A stretch of DNA of 38,356 nt, from positions 1 to 38,356 of the forward strand of contig SGPL01000330.1 in the NCBI GenBank assembly GCA_004802705.1. The letters are read 5' to 3'. This stretch comes from Bondarzewia mesenterica. Its lineage: Eukaryota; Basidiomycota; Agaricomycetes; Russulales; Bondarzewiaceae. Positions 9,065 through 20,240 of this stretch are shown one piece after another. A model generated the notes under the pieces. The model had not been told where the DNA came from. It saw only the letters and a program-made list of their open reading frames with translations, and did no database searches. Position 1 is the first letter of the stretch; every line of letters starts with the position of its first letter. A program made the position numbers and the translations under genes.

Positions 9065-11010
9065 TTTAGTGTGACTTCATTCTTTTTTATAAGTCAATTG
9101 TCTTCTTTTAGTAGTAGTCTTTGTATGAAGCCATAAAGACATCCTCATTGAATTCCTGTAGTATTTAAATAGTATCTTATCTATGACTTCTCACAAGCAC
9201 CATGTAGAGGTTAAATAGTGACAGCTTTTCTGATAGAGGTAATGCAATGTTAACTATAATATGAAGTATGGTCTGTCCCTGTGTTCAGTAATCTATAAAT
9301 GCATATGCCACAGTTGTCAAAAACTGTCTGCATTGAATCATTTTTGTTATAGATTTTCTGTTTAGTCTAAGAGTTTTGATGTAGAGTGATTATAATGATG
9401 GCTCTATTGAAACAACTTGATCCTCTAGATCTCTCAGCTTCTATGTACATATTCTTTACATCTTTACTAGAATATATTGTAACATGTATTTCAACATGAT
9501 GATCAGAACATTGTCGATCAAATCCTTGTCATAATAGAGAATGATGCTTCTAATTTTATCTCTCACACTATTGATGAGGTTGAGGTCTATAATGAGGTTC
9601 ATCATGATCATTATTTGCATCTCAATTGCTAAATTGACTGTATCTAATAAGGTTTTCCATGTTTCTATCTATCTAGCATTAGCTTTCTGTGCTTTGCAAT
9701 TCGCCATTGTATAATATTCTTCTATGGTTAGAGATCAGCTCTGATTTACTTTCACTCTGTCCTCTACATTACAGATGACTTGGCTGACATCATTTGATAA
9801 ACAGTGTTTAGTGGTTGCTTGCTCATTTCATCAAATATCTCTATGATGTTGAGTAATGAGAGACACTTCTTCCCATGGGACAGTGGAGAAATCTATCACT
9901 AGACATCTTTCATTTTCTAGCACTTGACCTTGCAACATTATTATACTATCTTCCAAAACTTGACCATATTGCTAATTGCACAGAAATAGAATTCATCGTA
10001 CATCATTCACTCTCATCTGTTCTGTTAGTACGATGACTATCTCGAACTCTTCAAAAATGACTTATCCTATCTGCATCTCTATGCCATCATTTATAACATC
10101 TATTAGCCAGTATAATGGTTCATATTTCGATCATATAATAGGAGGAAATTGATGATGATCTCTACATAAGATGATGCTGACACCACCAAAAGAATTTTGA
10201 GTAATGTTGATGTTCTCCATTTGTTTTATGACACTGATATGTCTCGATAATTTAGCTAGAAAAGATTTCAACAACAGGAAATATTTTTTAATAATTAGAT
10301 AATGTTTGTGCATCTATTGCACTTGCAGTTATTTTTTAGTAACATCGCTCATATTTTTGAATTATCTTGAAGTAATTGCATAGAGCATGTGTATCATTTT
10401 GCTGTTAATCAGTGATACTGTGACTTCTATATATGCTGCTTTTGTCAACAACAGTCTCATACCAATGTACATAAATATTTCTATTATTATTTTTATCACC
10501 TTCAATTTTTCTGTGCTACCTTCTCTATACAGAACCATCTGCAAGGAGGGTGGCTGCTGTCTACTTATTAACTGTTCTAAATGCTAACAAACAACATTGT
10601 ATGCTCTTTTCTGCTCTTCATTAAGTTGTTCAGGAGCAATTGATAATAAATTGCATTTTGTTCATTCACTGTTATCATCAGATTCGACTGTTAACAACTT
10701 GGGATGGAGTGTAGACATGGATAGACTGTCATCTTCATTGTGGATGAGTTTACTGCTGTGCATGATGTCATAGACAGATTCATATTTTGATGATCTATAT
10801 CTTTCTTTATTTACAATTTTCACTCCTGCAATAGGTTTCTGTGCTCTTCTCTTGCTATGACAATATGCCACATTTGGTTATTTTTATTAATAGAATTTAG
10901 AGTAGATATAGGTGCAAAAATTCCTGCATGTGTAGTGAATGTCAGCACAAATTGTGCATACTCATTCTCTCTTAGATTAATCTGATTCTGTAAGAGTGAT
11001 GTCAACCCTT
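9065..11010 (-). pseudogene. Helitron PIF1-type helicase domain, decayed
   Basis: Reading the minus strand from the N-terminal side, STLHPKLLTVESDD (10670-10720) precedes the expected Walker A region, which is unreadable. Near 10190-10310 come FLAKLSRHISVIKQMEN and FGGVSIILCRDHHQFPPII, the PIF1-helicase block that normally reads FGG...I..GDF.Q.PP. The Gly-Asp pair is replaced by Arg-Asp. Around 9120-9330 comes YAFIDY.TQGQTI, LSLFNLYMVLVRS and FNEDVF, the C-terminal helicase motifs (Y..T..QGQT, N.YVALSRS). The domain is an ATP-driven 5'-3' DNA helicase in living elements. Loss of Walker A and many stops show it is dead. Confidence 0.8.
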
Positions 11011-12099
11011 CCTCAGTTAGAACATTGTCTTCTATATCTTTGACATCTTCTTTAAATTTATTGACTTGTTCTTCATTATGCTCAACATTTCTTTCTTATC
11101 TCATTTCTTTTGTGGCTATAATACATTCATAAAAATACTAAAATCTATTCATTCTTCTTCTTATTGCAGGACTTACATATTTGATGAATGTATCAAACAC
11201 TATCTCTCATGATTCAGTCAGCAATTTCAAATCTTAATGTAGATCTCTCTAGGGTTTTAACATAGTGAGAACACTTGCACAATACAATGCTCTTATATTC
11301 ATGTTATCTTTCTGAGGAAACAGGTAAAATCTAATAACATTTGGTAATGTATTGTGCTATTTAGATCAAACAATTTAATAAGTTGTTTGTTGATTGAGAT
11401 GGAGAGAAAGATATGGAACATGGTTATTCAATGGATGGCCCATGTGAGATTGAGATCTAAATATGTTTAACGCTGGTGGGTTTTTTCTTGTTTTTATTAT
11501 CTCTTCCTCATATGTGTTCATGAAAAAAATTGATGAAGTTGAATTCTTCGAGTGCATCTCCCTAAAAACAGTAGTCTATGACTTGCAATTTTGTGAACAA
11601 TTGCCCATTGTCATCAGTCACTAATGTAGTGACCTCGTCACTTTCTTGATGGTTAAAAAAAAAATCAGTATAACTTCTTTGATAATGATAAAAAAACAAA
11701 AAACAAACTGACTTCATTCAAGTTTATAGTGTGTTCTATATTGTTACTTATCACAGTTGAAGAAACATGTGCTCACATTGTTTTTAAGTCCTCATTATGC
11801 TGTTGTTCAATTGTTTTTTGTAAGTGTGTATTATTGGAGACTCTAGCAAAACATATAAATATAACATAATCTTCACACATAGTGTCTTATATTGACACAC
11901 CATTCAACTTTTAAATCTTGATATGCCTGCAATAGTGCTGCTTGAATAGATGATCAATGTATAGTGGAATAATAATGAGATTTGTATGTATCTCCCCATC
12001 CTATGAGGTATGAAATTACTATAGGTGCTATTAACTCTTATTGATGATTTAGTATCTAAATAACACAAAAGATCATCTTTTGCTNGTCATTTTATAGGC

Positions 12100-12470
12100 T
12101 ATTTGCATATTTTATACATTCTTGATGATACACATGGCCTTTCACNATAATTGCAAACATGTTATAGATTTTAGATTGTTTTTTGCTGCATATATCATAA
12201 CATACCATGCACCATTCTTGGTGTCTTCTTTATTAGTAAGAATCTTCGTATCATTATTGCAGTGGCAATTTATTGAAATTGCAAGCATCTATCTATTGAC
12301 TATTTCATATTCTCTTCTGGTTACCCAATCTCCTCATTCATCAACAACATCATCATTGCTGAGTCTAAATAGCACTCCTCTTTTATACTATAACTGCCCA
12401 TTCCTATTTAGTATGAGATATCTTCTGCACTAATAAGAATACATCTGTTTATTCCTCACAACTTATAATT
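12100..12470 (-). pseudogene. Helitron segment between Rep and helicase
   Basis: The minus strand reads DDVVDE, then REYEIVNR, then ISINCHCNNDTKILTNKEDTKN and GAWYVMIYAAKNN. In intact fungal Helitron proteins the same block reads approximately .RCN.D...LT.G..T....WY.T.Y..KKQ and sits just after the Rep domain. It links the DUF6570 block and the helicase block into one gene. Confidence 0.7.
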
Positions 12471-13239
12471 CCCATTCACATANACATTCTTTATATTGAG
12501 GATTATTAAAATATAGAGGTCATCTATACATGATCTCTTTCTCATTTAGTATCTTCNACAGTTCCTCTTTTAAATGCACTTTTGAAAGGCACAAACATTG
12601 GCTCTTAAAAAAACCATTCANGTTTCAGCAAATCTTGCATTTTGAGTAATGATGGCATGCCTTCCAACTATGTGAGAAAATACAGATGGAAACTTCCTTG
12701 TCTTTAAGATTTCACCATACTAAAATAAGCAAAAATCCATCCTAGAACCCCTTTTTTACTTTTTACTCGACTACCTTCAGAAACTCTAATTCAAAACAAA
12801 GTTTTTAGCATAGTTTGAATGATAAGGTAAAAGAACTTTGCAGTTGCATAAAGATCTTTTGCTACATTCTNTGCTCTTTTTTCCTTTGATNGACCATGCA
12901 TATTAGTGAAGTCATNNATGCTTATTTGTTCTCTCATGAATATTTACACAACAGGATCATGTAAATTATAGGGATTAGTTGTGATCTATATCATGAGTAG
13001 TTCTTTTTTCAATGACATCGACCATATCTGACTTNAAAGCTGATAGCAGAAAGAATCTGATTCTTTCACGTGTGCTACTATTGCATATATATGCTGCTGC
13101 AATAACTACACACTGAGATTTGACANTCATTAGTTTGTTGTCTCTTCTCTCTCTACTTATTCTAATTTCTCCTTTGTGATTAATGATAACAAATAAGTGT
13201 CTACATCCAATGNCTTCCTACACATTTAGATCTTTGCAG

Positions 13240-14576
13240 AAGCAAGAGCTTGTTAATGCTGGTCTATTTTAAATATGATGAATGTAAATATCTCATGCAA
13301 CTAGAACTGATGATTGTGATATCACAGTAAAGATTTGATGTGATCCCCAAATGACATCTCAATCTCTCAATTTGCTTTTACTCCTCTGCATCCATATNGA
13401 AATAATAATAGAATTACCTTCTTAAAAAAAATTTGGAGCATTTAGATTATATGCAGCATGTTCACTTATAGTCAAATGTCTAAATGCTCATATATATTGA
13501 CCATTTTATGCATTCTGCATTGCAATGTAGAACTATCATCAAACCTACACATAGCTTTTAGCATCAACTTNTAAACATACACCCAAGGATACAGCAAAGC
13601 AATTAAAAGCTGCTCCAGTATGGTCAGTACTCATATCTCCTATGGCATCACACAGATCTAAAGGTTATCAGCTAAGGCAAATTTTAGTAGAAAGGTTATA
13701 CCAGTTTCATTCAATGCTGGTAAATATTGCTCACAGATAAGTATGCTTGCCACATTTTCTTCGAATTTGACTAGTTCCTTCTCCTTTAATAACATCCCCT
13801 TCATTAAAACATGAACTTCATAATGAACATCAGCCTTTGGCATCAATTATTCAAAATTAGGAATAGTATCAATAAGAATTTGGACAATGCCATCATCTCA
13901 ACAACATCACTCCCTGACACAGATTGCACATATTACCATCCTCAATGCATTGTCTGCAGTTACGTTGTAGAATTTTNGATAACAATTGTAATACTTATCA
14001 TNATTTGGCAAAGATGTGAACCCATTTAAGCTCAATTCATGCTCTTCTAAATGTAAGCATTGGCATAGACCCATCTCATCATCTATGCATGGCTGCTTAT
14101 TCTGCTTCTCTAATGTAAGTTTGATGATAAAATTTTAAATATCTGTCAAAGCCCTTGTCATAATAGCATTCATTAATTGAACTTTTCATGTATGCTTTGA
14201 TGCTGATAATAACATCCTTCTTATAACTATCTGCTTGAGATTCTTTTCATGATCAAAATTTTAATCTCTACCACTGACAGCTCACATTTCTCTTCAACTC
14301 CATCTCNTATGATGCCTCATAAGTTGTTAACAAGTTCCTCCCTCGCCCCTTTCTAAAACTACATGTAGAATAGACATCTTCATCAACCTCTCTTGATAAT
14401 GTGATCCTCTCTTGAATAGCATCAGTGATAGTCATAAATGTTAACTTTAAAAGGTCATCCATTATAGTTTCTGCACTATTTGTAGTAGCACATAAACACA
14501 CATTGATAACAGTAAATAACAATAAAATATATTGATGCCCCATCCCTCTTTTATAATAATACCCACTGAATCTCAT
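13240..14576 (-). pseudogene. Helitron N-terminal part with DUF6570-like domain
   Basis: From 14576 the minus strand reads a charged region with DEDVYSTCSFRKGRG. Then come VICAICVRE (13950-13976), a short acidic stretch, IDTIPNFE, a region ending MLLKEKELV, and ICEQYLPAL and KFALADNL (13670-13735). After a frame change it reads VLTILEQLLIAMLYP, VYV and KL (13590-13640). The order C..C.R / IPN / LL / IC..CL..L / LANNLW / LTLPE.LLIAR..P..Y is the signature of the DUF6570 domain that precedes the Rep domain in fungal Helitron proteins. Several expected Trp and Tyr codons are stops, which suits transition mutations. The function of this domain is unknown to me; it is probably part of the replication initiator protein. 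Confidence 0.75.
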
Positions 14577-14924
14577 GAGAAACTAATTGACTATCATTTA
14601 ATATAAAAGGGCTTCTGCATGTCAGTGCGCAGATCTTGCCATCATACTCCNCAGTCGATTTAGCCTCACTCTGGTACCTCAAGTCTACCTATCTATCNAC
14701 CAATAACATAAGTATAACTCTCCTNTGACTAATATATTATATTGATTTNGATGATATATCTCTGCTAGTTAATGATCTGCATCACCCATTCACTAAGGTG
14801 TGAAATCTTCTGATTTATTTTATGTAGTAAATTTTGCAAATTTACTTAATAAAATAATCTTCTCATTGAACTGACAATATCAACTAGTATTAGACCAGTG
14901 TTTAATACTAGTTTTATGATGTGC
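14577..14924. other. junction between Helitron and YR retrotransposon
   Basis: AT-rich and gene-free. It should contain the Helitron 5' end (minus orientation) and the 3' end of the retrotransposon. Apart from the palindrome at 14882-14913 nothing stands out. Confidence 0.4.
14882..14913. repeat. 11-bp perfect palindromic hairpin, 10-nt loop
   Basis: AACTAGTATTA at 14882-14892 is mirrored by TAATACTAGTT at 14903-14913. It lies just outside the GC-rich end of the YR retrotransposon and could be a transposon-end hairpin or the remains of a terminator. Confidence 0.7.
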
Positions 14925-14929
14925 AGGTT

Positions 14930-15210
14930 NGGGNGAGCTGGAGGTTGCATGAAGGGGGCACATGACTTATCAAGGGGTCACAGGATGAGCACGTCGCTTG
15001 TCAATGATCCGACGTGTCTGCGTTTCCACTTCTTCACAATCCAGGAGGCCGCGAGCTGACTGCNTGCGAGTGATGTCCTGAGCAAGACCCCTAAAAGCTC
15101 CCCCCAAATTAAGTGTAAATGGGGACTCGAGATACCACCAATAAAGTGCAGCTCATAACCTCGAGTTNCCTTCGGGAACTNGAGACCCCACACCCNAGCG
15201 AGCACGGTTT
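14930..15210 (-). other. GC-rich 3' tail of the YR retrotransposon
   Basis: This segment keeps many CpGs (CACGTCGC, CCGACGTG, GGCCGCGAGC) while the coding part beside it is CpG-poor and AT-rich. A CTCGAG-type motif occurs twice, near 15126 and within the hairpin at 15160-15184. The open frame across it has no recognisable product. It probably contains the element's terminal repeat. Confidence 0.5.
15160..15184. repeat. CTCGAGTT..CC hairpin with TTCG loop
   Basis: The sequence CTCGAGTTNCC, TTCG, GGAACTNGAG folds into a 10-bp stem closed by the very stable C(UUCG)G tetraloop, if the first N is an extra base and the second is C. It lies in the non-coding tail of the YR retrotransposon and may act in RNA processing, termination or recombination. 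Confidence 0.65.
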
Positions 15211-15270
15211 AATGTAACTTGATAGGGTAACAATTTTTATGTGTGTCTGTCAAGATAGCTACCTATTGGT

Positions 15271-16390
15271 TCATGTAGTGTTACAGTGATTATGAGCTAN
15301 AAATTGAGCAAATTCTTCCATAGCTGTAAACATCCTTTCAGAATCTGCAGTGTAATAGGCACGTGAGATANAAAATGGAACGATTGTCTCAATCTTTCGC
15401 TAGTAAATAAGGAAATCATCGGACTGCCATCGGCCCTACTATGCAACCACTTGTGGAGGAGTAGCTCTCATGAGNAATTCGAAAGCTCTGCCGATCCAAA
15501 AGCTATGTCCTCCTCACAATTCTATGAGCTCANCAGTGGCCCAGACCTCGTTGCATCTCGTTAGNAACCATTTCTTCATCATAGGAGACCATGTGGAATT
15601 ATTTTTGAATGCAAAGAAAGGAGCATCTTTGGGAAGATCATCGTTGCATGCNAGGTNTCAACGTAGGGTGATCAGTAGTGATGTGACATCACTGATACTA
15701 GTTATAGTGATGTCTGCACCATTCGATCTTGTAGTTTTTGAGAAGGGAATGTGGAATGTGAAAAATTCTGCGCCATTGCGCACTGTGCCTTCAGATCATC
15801 TCGCGGAATGTGTTACATGCTTTTGTGGATTGAAATCCTTTTCACTACCNGAAATAACGAGTTCTCCTAGTCTGAATAGTTGGTTGTGAGCTTTCTAATT
15901 CCTGAAATGTAATGAAAATGTACAGAGTAGTGTCACATACCAACAGCATGCCCAGAAAGTGACAGCTGCAGTGGCCCACATGGCTGCATCGAAGGAATTG
16001 TTGAGGTTTAGGCCTCTCAATAAACTAGTCATGTGTTCATAGGTTACGAGTGGTTGTGAGGGGCATTTGGAAGATGAAGGAGCTAGGTGTTTTACTCCTG
16101 TGCATGATTTGTGCAATTGAGATCCAGCTTTCCAATCCGCTTCATTAATCTCATGCTATAACTTCAGTCCAGCTATCCAGTTAGATGCGGAACTGACCTT
16201 AAAAGTGCCACTCGAGACGAATCCTNCTAGCAGTGCATCTGAGATGGGCATCTTGTCTACCTCGCTGATACNGAACTCATCGCAGTANTGTGTGAATCTA
16301 AGTAGGCNTGCTGNGTAAACTTCCCATGTTTTTGTATCAACAGAAGCTANCATAACCGAATGTTTGTGTGAGAATGCGTGATCACCAAGN
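15271..16390 (-). pseudogene. tyrosine recombinase (YR) of the DIRS-like element, one intron
   Basis: The N-terminal core-binding domain reads SVDTKTWEVY then CDEF.ISEVDKMPISDALL and ASNWIAGLKL (16160-16353). Next come KHLAPSSSKCPSQPLVTYEH and NNSFDAAMWATAAVTFWACC (15940-16090). After a 69-nt intron the catalytic domain starts with RLGELVIS, which holds the first catalytic Arg if spliced. Near the end it carries GHSFWIGRALE (15481-15506), where the conserved HxxR Arg is Trp (CGG to TGG). LIY with the nucleophile Tyr follows at about 15400, immediately followed by a stop in place of Trp. The frame ends at a TGA at 15271. The enzyme would integrate circular cDNA. The lost Arg and the stops make it inactive. 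Confidence 0.85.
15872..15940 (-). other. 69-nt intron in the recombinase, splitting the catalytic Arg codon
   Basis: On the minus strand the intron begins GTATGTGACAC and ends CTATTCAG. Splicing joins ..WACC to .LGELVIS. The split codon now reads TG|A, a stop; in the family it is Arg, and CG|A would give it, so one C-to-T change explains the loss. Confidence 0.7.
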
Positions 16391-16639
16391 AGGGCTCAGT
16401 CCAGTGAGTTTTGGTATAGGGTGAAGGGGGTTGTTCATTTCTTAACGTGATTCCATGTGAGAGAAAAAGGTCTAAAGATGGAAGGGGTGTACTCGTACCC
16501 TTCCTTNGGTCATTTCAGTTGTGAGATTCATCCTATCGAGTTGCGTGGAGAGACTACCAGATGTCCACCTGAGAATGCGGCTGCTGGCAGACCTGATTTG
16601 ATGGACACACTCAATGTGGTGAGTACTGATGAACNTTCA

Positions 16640-18813
16640 AAACTATTCATGGATCAAGTAGAGAGAGAGCTCCTCTGGGAGCGAGATATTNACCATGAGG
16701 GGGAAATAACTGTCAACCATAATCCCGCATGAGATAGGGTCAGCCAAGTTGTCCTCAGAGGCAACATATTCNTAGTCAAAGATGATATTGATAGACATAC
16801 CAATCACCTCGGAACATCGGATGCATTGGTTAACCATCCAGTTGCAGCTGCGTCCACACTGGAAGGTGCCGATGACACTCAGGTTGTCGCTCTGAATAAG
16901 AGTGGTTGCATTTTTTTATGCCTATTGTTTCACATGTTCGTACTGCCAATTCAATAGNGATCNCTTCACCCCAGCCTATGTCATGGCCAGTGCCTTCGTT
17001 CCATCCCTCTTTCCACTTCCAACCCNTGAAGAGGGTGTTCTTTCATACTAATCCTATACCCCATTCTGTAGAGGCATCGACCCATATCCCTAAGTCTTGT
17101 CTGGGTTCACGCACTTTGAGTGCTCAAAAACCAGGTCCTTTTTCTAGCTCATCTAGCCACCAGTGTACTTCCTTCTAAACAGGAGATCATATCCATCNTT
17201 CCTTCGGATGTTCACATGGAACCGATTCNNATTTGNCCATGAACGCAGAAATTGCAGTCAGGTAAGAACGTCTATGGGGAAAAATGAACGTGGCATGCAT
17301 GAGAAATCCATTTAGGCTCATCACCTCTTTTAATTGGCATCTTGCATTCTTAAATCGAGAGATGAAGTCTCATATTTTCTGTGTAAGCTGTGCATGCTTT
17401 TTTATCAGTAAGTTGAATGGTTCTTTCGGGAATGTTCCAAAAAAAAGCCGATGTAAGTGAAACAATCATCGAACTTCTGTCCTTTAGAGGTATGCCAAGA
17501 TACCNCTAACGGAGCGATAAGGGACTTCNCCCCTTCCCTATCATAGTCATATTGAAAAATAATAGAAGAGTCAGGCAGCNTGGTTACTGCTGAGGGAAAA
17601 TAGAACAAGGAGACGTCGTCTACCTATTTGAAGGATGGGCATACNCCAACATCCCTCCAAATTGTCATTGTCGCATCTGCGACTTCTCCCTACAAACTGG
17701 TAGCAGAGGTGAGGCCAAAGGGTACTGTATGATCNAAGTAAAATTTCCCATGATGAGAGACGACAAGGCATTTCTTGTCNTCTGGGTGTACNGGAGTCAT
17801 TCTGAATGCTTTTTTGATATCAAGTATTGCCACCTGTGTTCCCACAGGGGCTGACACAATCTGCAAATGCACACATTAATCATGACATCTACAAGAGTTG
17901 CGGTTTGTCTGATTTTAAGATCCACTTGATTTAATGCTCCCTGCACATGGGACACCGATACACCCACAATGCGTAAAGGTGGGATCGTTNCTCAAATGAA
18001 CGAGTCTGCATGATCACTCTCAGATGAGCGCACAATGAAAAAACANGAGACGTCCCCACAATGGACGTGTCATCTGCTGCACACTCAATTCACACAATGA
18101 ATCGAGCTTNTCGCAGTTTGGTAGCAGCAATATAAAGCATACTGCTTTGGTACTAGAACTGGAAGACATCGAAGCCTTGCAGTAACTAGAAAAAACACAC
18201 TCACTATGTCTGCAACTAAGGCAGCTGTGCCCCATTCTGTANGATAGTCATCACAGTCGATGAGGTCATTGATGAAGTAACCTTTGTCACCTTCGAAGGA
18301 GATGTTACACACNATGCATCTCTTTACTTTGTGGTCTTCATCTTCTGTGATGACAATGTGCACTGGGCACACTGCGAAGTTTCCCCCACATAGTTCCATC
18401 ATCTCCTNTTTNGTGTAGGGTCCATCCATTCGACCTGCAAGAATCTCTTCTTCNAAGTATTTGTCTATCCATACATTATCNTCAGAAGGTCGGTAAGGTG
18501 AGATAATGCAGTCTGGTAGAAAGGAGTTTAGAAGACCAATATGGAAGCCATTCATTATGCTGTCCACAAGGAAGGGGAATTGGTTGACAAGGTTGAGGTT
18601 TTTTAGGTAAAGATCAAAAGTGGTAGGGTTGTAAGGTGTAACAACTCNGTTCAAAATGGGGAAATGAGATGAGGAGGTTGAAGAAAGGGAGATAAGGTTA
18701 TTCTTTTTNAGAATATTTGCAATGTTGAAAGGAATCGTCAGTCGGCATAGATTTGGTTGCAATTTCATATCAGGGGCAGGAATCTTCAGCTGCATGATAG
18801 GTATTTCCTCCAC
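16640..18813 (-). pseudogene. reverse transcriptase / RNase H of the DIRS-like element
   Basis: From 18813 the frame reads FPFLVDSIMNGFHIGLLNSF, GRMDGPY and CPVHIVITEDEDHKVKRC (the family's ..SPL.VVPKPG..KFR block, altered), then FINDLIDCDDY.TEWGT (18230-18290). A later frame gives VGTQVAILDIKKAFRMT with the first catalytic Asp, VVSHHGKFY.DHTVPFGLTS, and VDDVSLFYFP (near 17612), the RT active-site box. Its preceding Trp is a stop. RNase H follows near 17060-17000 with WVDASTEWGIG and HDIGWGE, and later EYVASEDNLADPIS (16725-16770). In the living element this polyprotein copies the RNA into DNA. Multiple frameshifts separate the blocks. Confidence 0.85.
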
Positions 18814-18837
18814 ACAGGGAGCAACAGTGCTGCGACT

Positions 18838-20081
18838 TCATATGGTGAGGGTCGTTACATCTGTCTGGTCCTCGGAGGTTGAACCATACACAATATTCAA
18901 TTTTTTCATCTTTCGTGCATACAATTTTTGAGTTTTGTCCATCCCAGCATGACCAAATTGGCCTTCCTTTTTTTGTTGAGTTTTGCCGTGCACTTTCTGG
19001 CTATATGGCCGGTGGTTCTGCAGATAAGGCAAATCTTGCCCACTGGTCTCAATGGGTTGCCTGATGAAAAGGGCTTAGAAAATGAGGGCCTTGAATCTCG
19101 GCCGTCTCGCCCTCCATAAGGGTGNTGCATTCTGCTAGATAGTGAGNGGTCCTGANTGGGCCCCCGCTATATCAGTTTTGTTTNTCCATTCTGTTGAGTC
19201 ATTTCTGCATGTCCTTTTTTTTGCCACATCGTGCGGGTGCTTTCTAAGAGTACTTGCTACTTNTCTTTATCATGCGGGAAAGGGTTAGTATGGTACTTGA
19301 TTCTTTCTTTGATATTAAAGTNGCATATGGCTTCGAATTCATCATCAAAGTACATTAGGCTATTAAAGAATTCAAAATGGTATGTCCATTGAGCCAGGAC
19401 TTTATCATTAACAGCGAGCTGGAGGAATTTTTTGTAATTTCCCCATGCCTGTCTCCATTGATCTGCTGCTAACTGGTTTTTATCACTGAAGGCAAACAGG
19501 TCGAGCAACATGAGATTTCCTCCTTCGACAGGTATTTTTTTCTTGAAGCCCATTGCCTTCACTTGTAACTCACCCAATTTTTTGTTCATNAACATCGAAA
19601 GCGATGCATATAGTCCGTNACTAGCCATTATCAGAATATNTGCATGGATTCCATATNATTGGTCGTACAAAGCTTTGNAGATCTCTTTTTTAGCCGAGAA
19701 GATCAGAGTANGCTTCTCTAAATTCATCGTTCTGATTGATTCTCCTGAGGTGATCTCCTCAGAGTGGGCATTAGATCTGTTAGATCCATTATCCGTGGCC
19801 TTTTCNCTTGCCTCTAATTCNTTCATCATCCTGAACAGGGTATCTTTTTTGAATNGAGAAAGATGTCCAATTAACTCAATGATGTCTTCCACCACTTTTT
19901 TTGTGATCAGTGGGGGAGGAGTGGAANACGGAGCAGGGGGTGTGACACTCATCGAGGTTTGCTGTATGCTGAAAATGCTCTCATTGCCATTATTGGTGCC
20001 GTCTCNACTAGTTGTTCCTAATNCCACCTGCGGGTTNATGCTGACAGGATTAACTGGTTGACCGGAAGGAAGATTNGACAT
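18838..20081 (-). pseudogene. gag-like protein with CCHC zinc knuckle
   Basis: The probable start is the Met at 20081 (M.NLPSGQPVNPVS), because the frame further upstream looks like chance. A Ser/Thr/Pro-rich N-terminus is followed by a capsid-like helical region ending with QWRQAWGNYKKFLQLAVN and then FNSLMYFDDEFEAIC (19290-19480). A second frame carries a perfect zinc knuckle CLICRTTGHIARKC (18990-19031), preceded by a Gly/Arg/Ser-rich basic stretch. Such proteins coat the genomic RNA. A frameshift lies between capsid and knuckle. The knuckle itself is intact. Confidence 0.8.
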
Positions 20082-20240
20082 GTTTGAGCTGAGAAGAAGG
20101 TAATTTGAGAGTTGAAGGCTCAAAAATTTGCTAAGAATATATGCTACTGAGGGGGGTGGGAGCAAAAGATGTGGAAAGATTTCACTTNTGTGTCCTGCGC
20201 TCTCTGTTCCCCACTCTTGCATTGCCCACTCATTCACTNT

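Larger units (their letters stand above)
9065..14576 (-). mobile_element. Helitron (rolling-circle transposon), decayed coding region
   Basis: Three blocks in the right order on the minus strand identify a fungal Helitron Rep-helicase: a DUF6570-like N-terminal region (14040-13240), the region leading into the helicase with the CNND and WYV.IYA.K motifs (12450-12100), and a PIF1-type helicase that ends with its motif VI region near 9070-9290. The protein would nick at the element ends and unwind DNA for rolling-circle transposition in the nucleus. The reading frame is broken by dozens of stops and shifts. Element ends could not be placed: I see no unambiguous 5' TC or 3' CTRR with hairpin. 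The HUH motif of the Rep domain was not readable. Confidence 0.8.
14925..20240 (-). mobile_element. tyrosine-recombinase (DIRS-like) retrotransposon, decayed
   Basis: On the minus strand the order is gag with a CCHC knuckle, reverse transcriptase, RNase H, tyrosine recombinase, then a GC-rich non-coding tail. This order and the use of a phage-type tyrosine recombinase instead of an integrase define the DIRS/YR class. Such elements insert through a circular DNA intermediate and leave no target duplication. I could not find the split direct repeats or inverted termini that would fix the ends; the left end is placed where GC-rich sequence starts and the right end at the gag frame. Stops at former Trp/Gln/Arg codons and single Ns occur throughout. 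Confidence 0.85.

Noticed and set aside
8800..9065. Helitron 3' end (CTRR plus hairpin)
   Set aside because: A CTAG occurs near 8817 but no stable hairpin precedes it at the right distance on the minus strand.
16457..16732. 91-codon plus-strand ORF
   Set aside because: Antisense to the RNase H / recombinase junction of the YR element.
19510..20061. 183-codon plus-strand ORF
   Set aside because: It is antisense to the gag capsid region, which has the better family match and codon logic.
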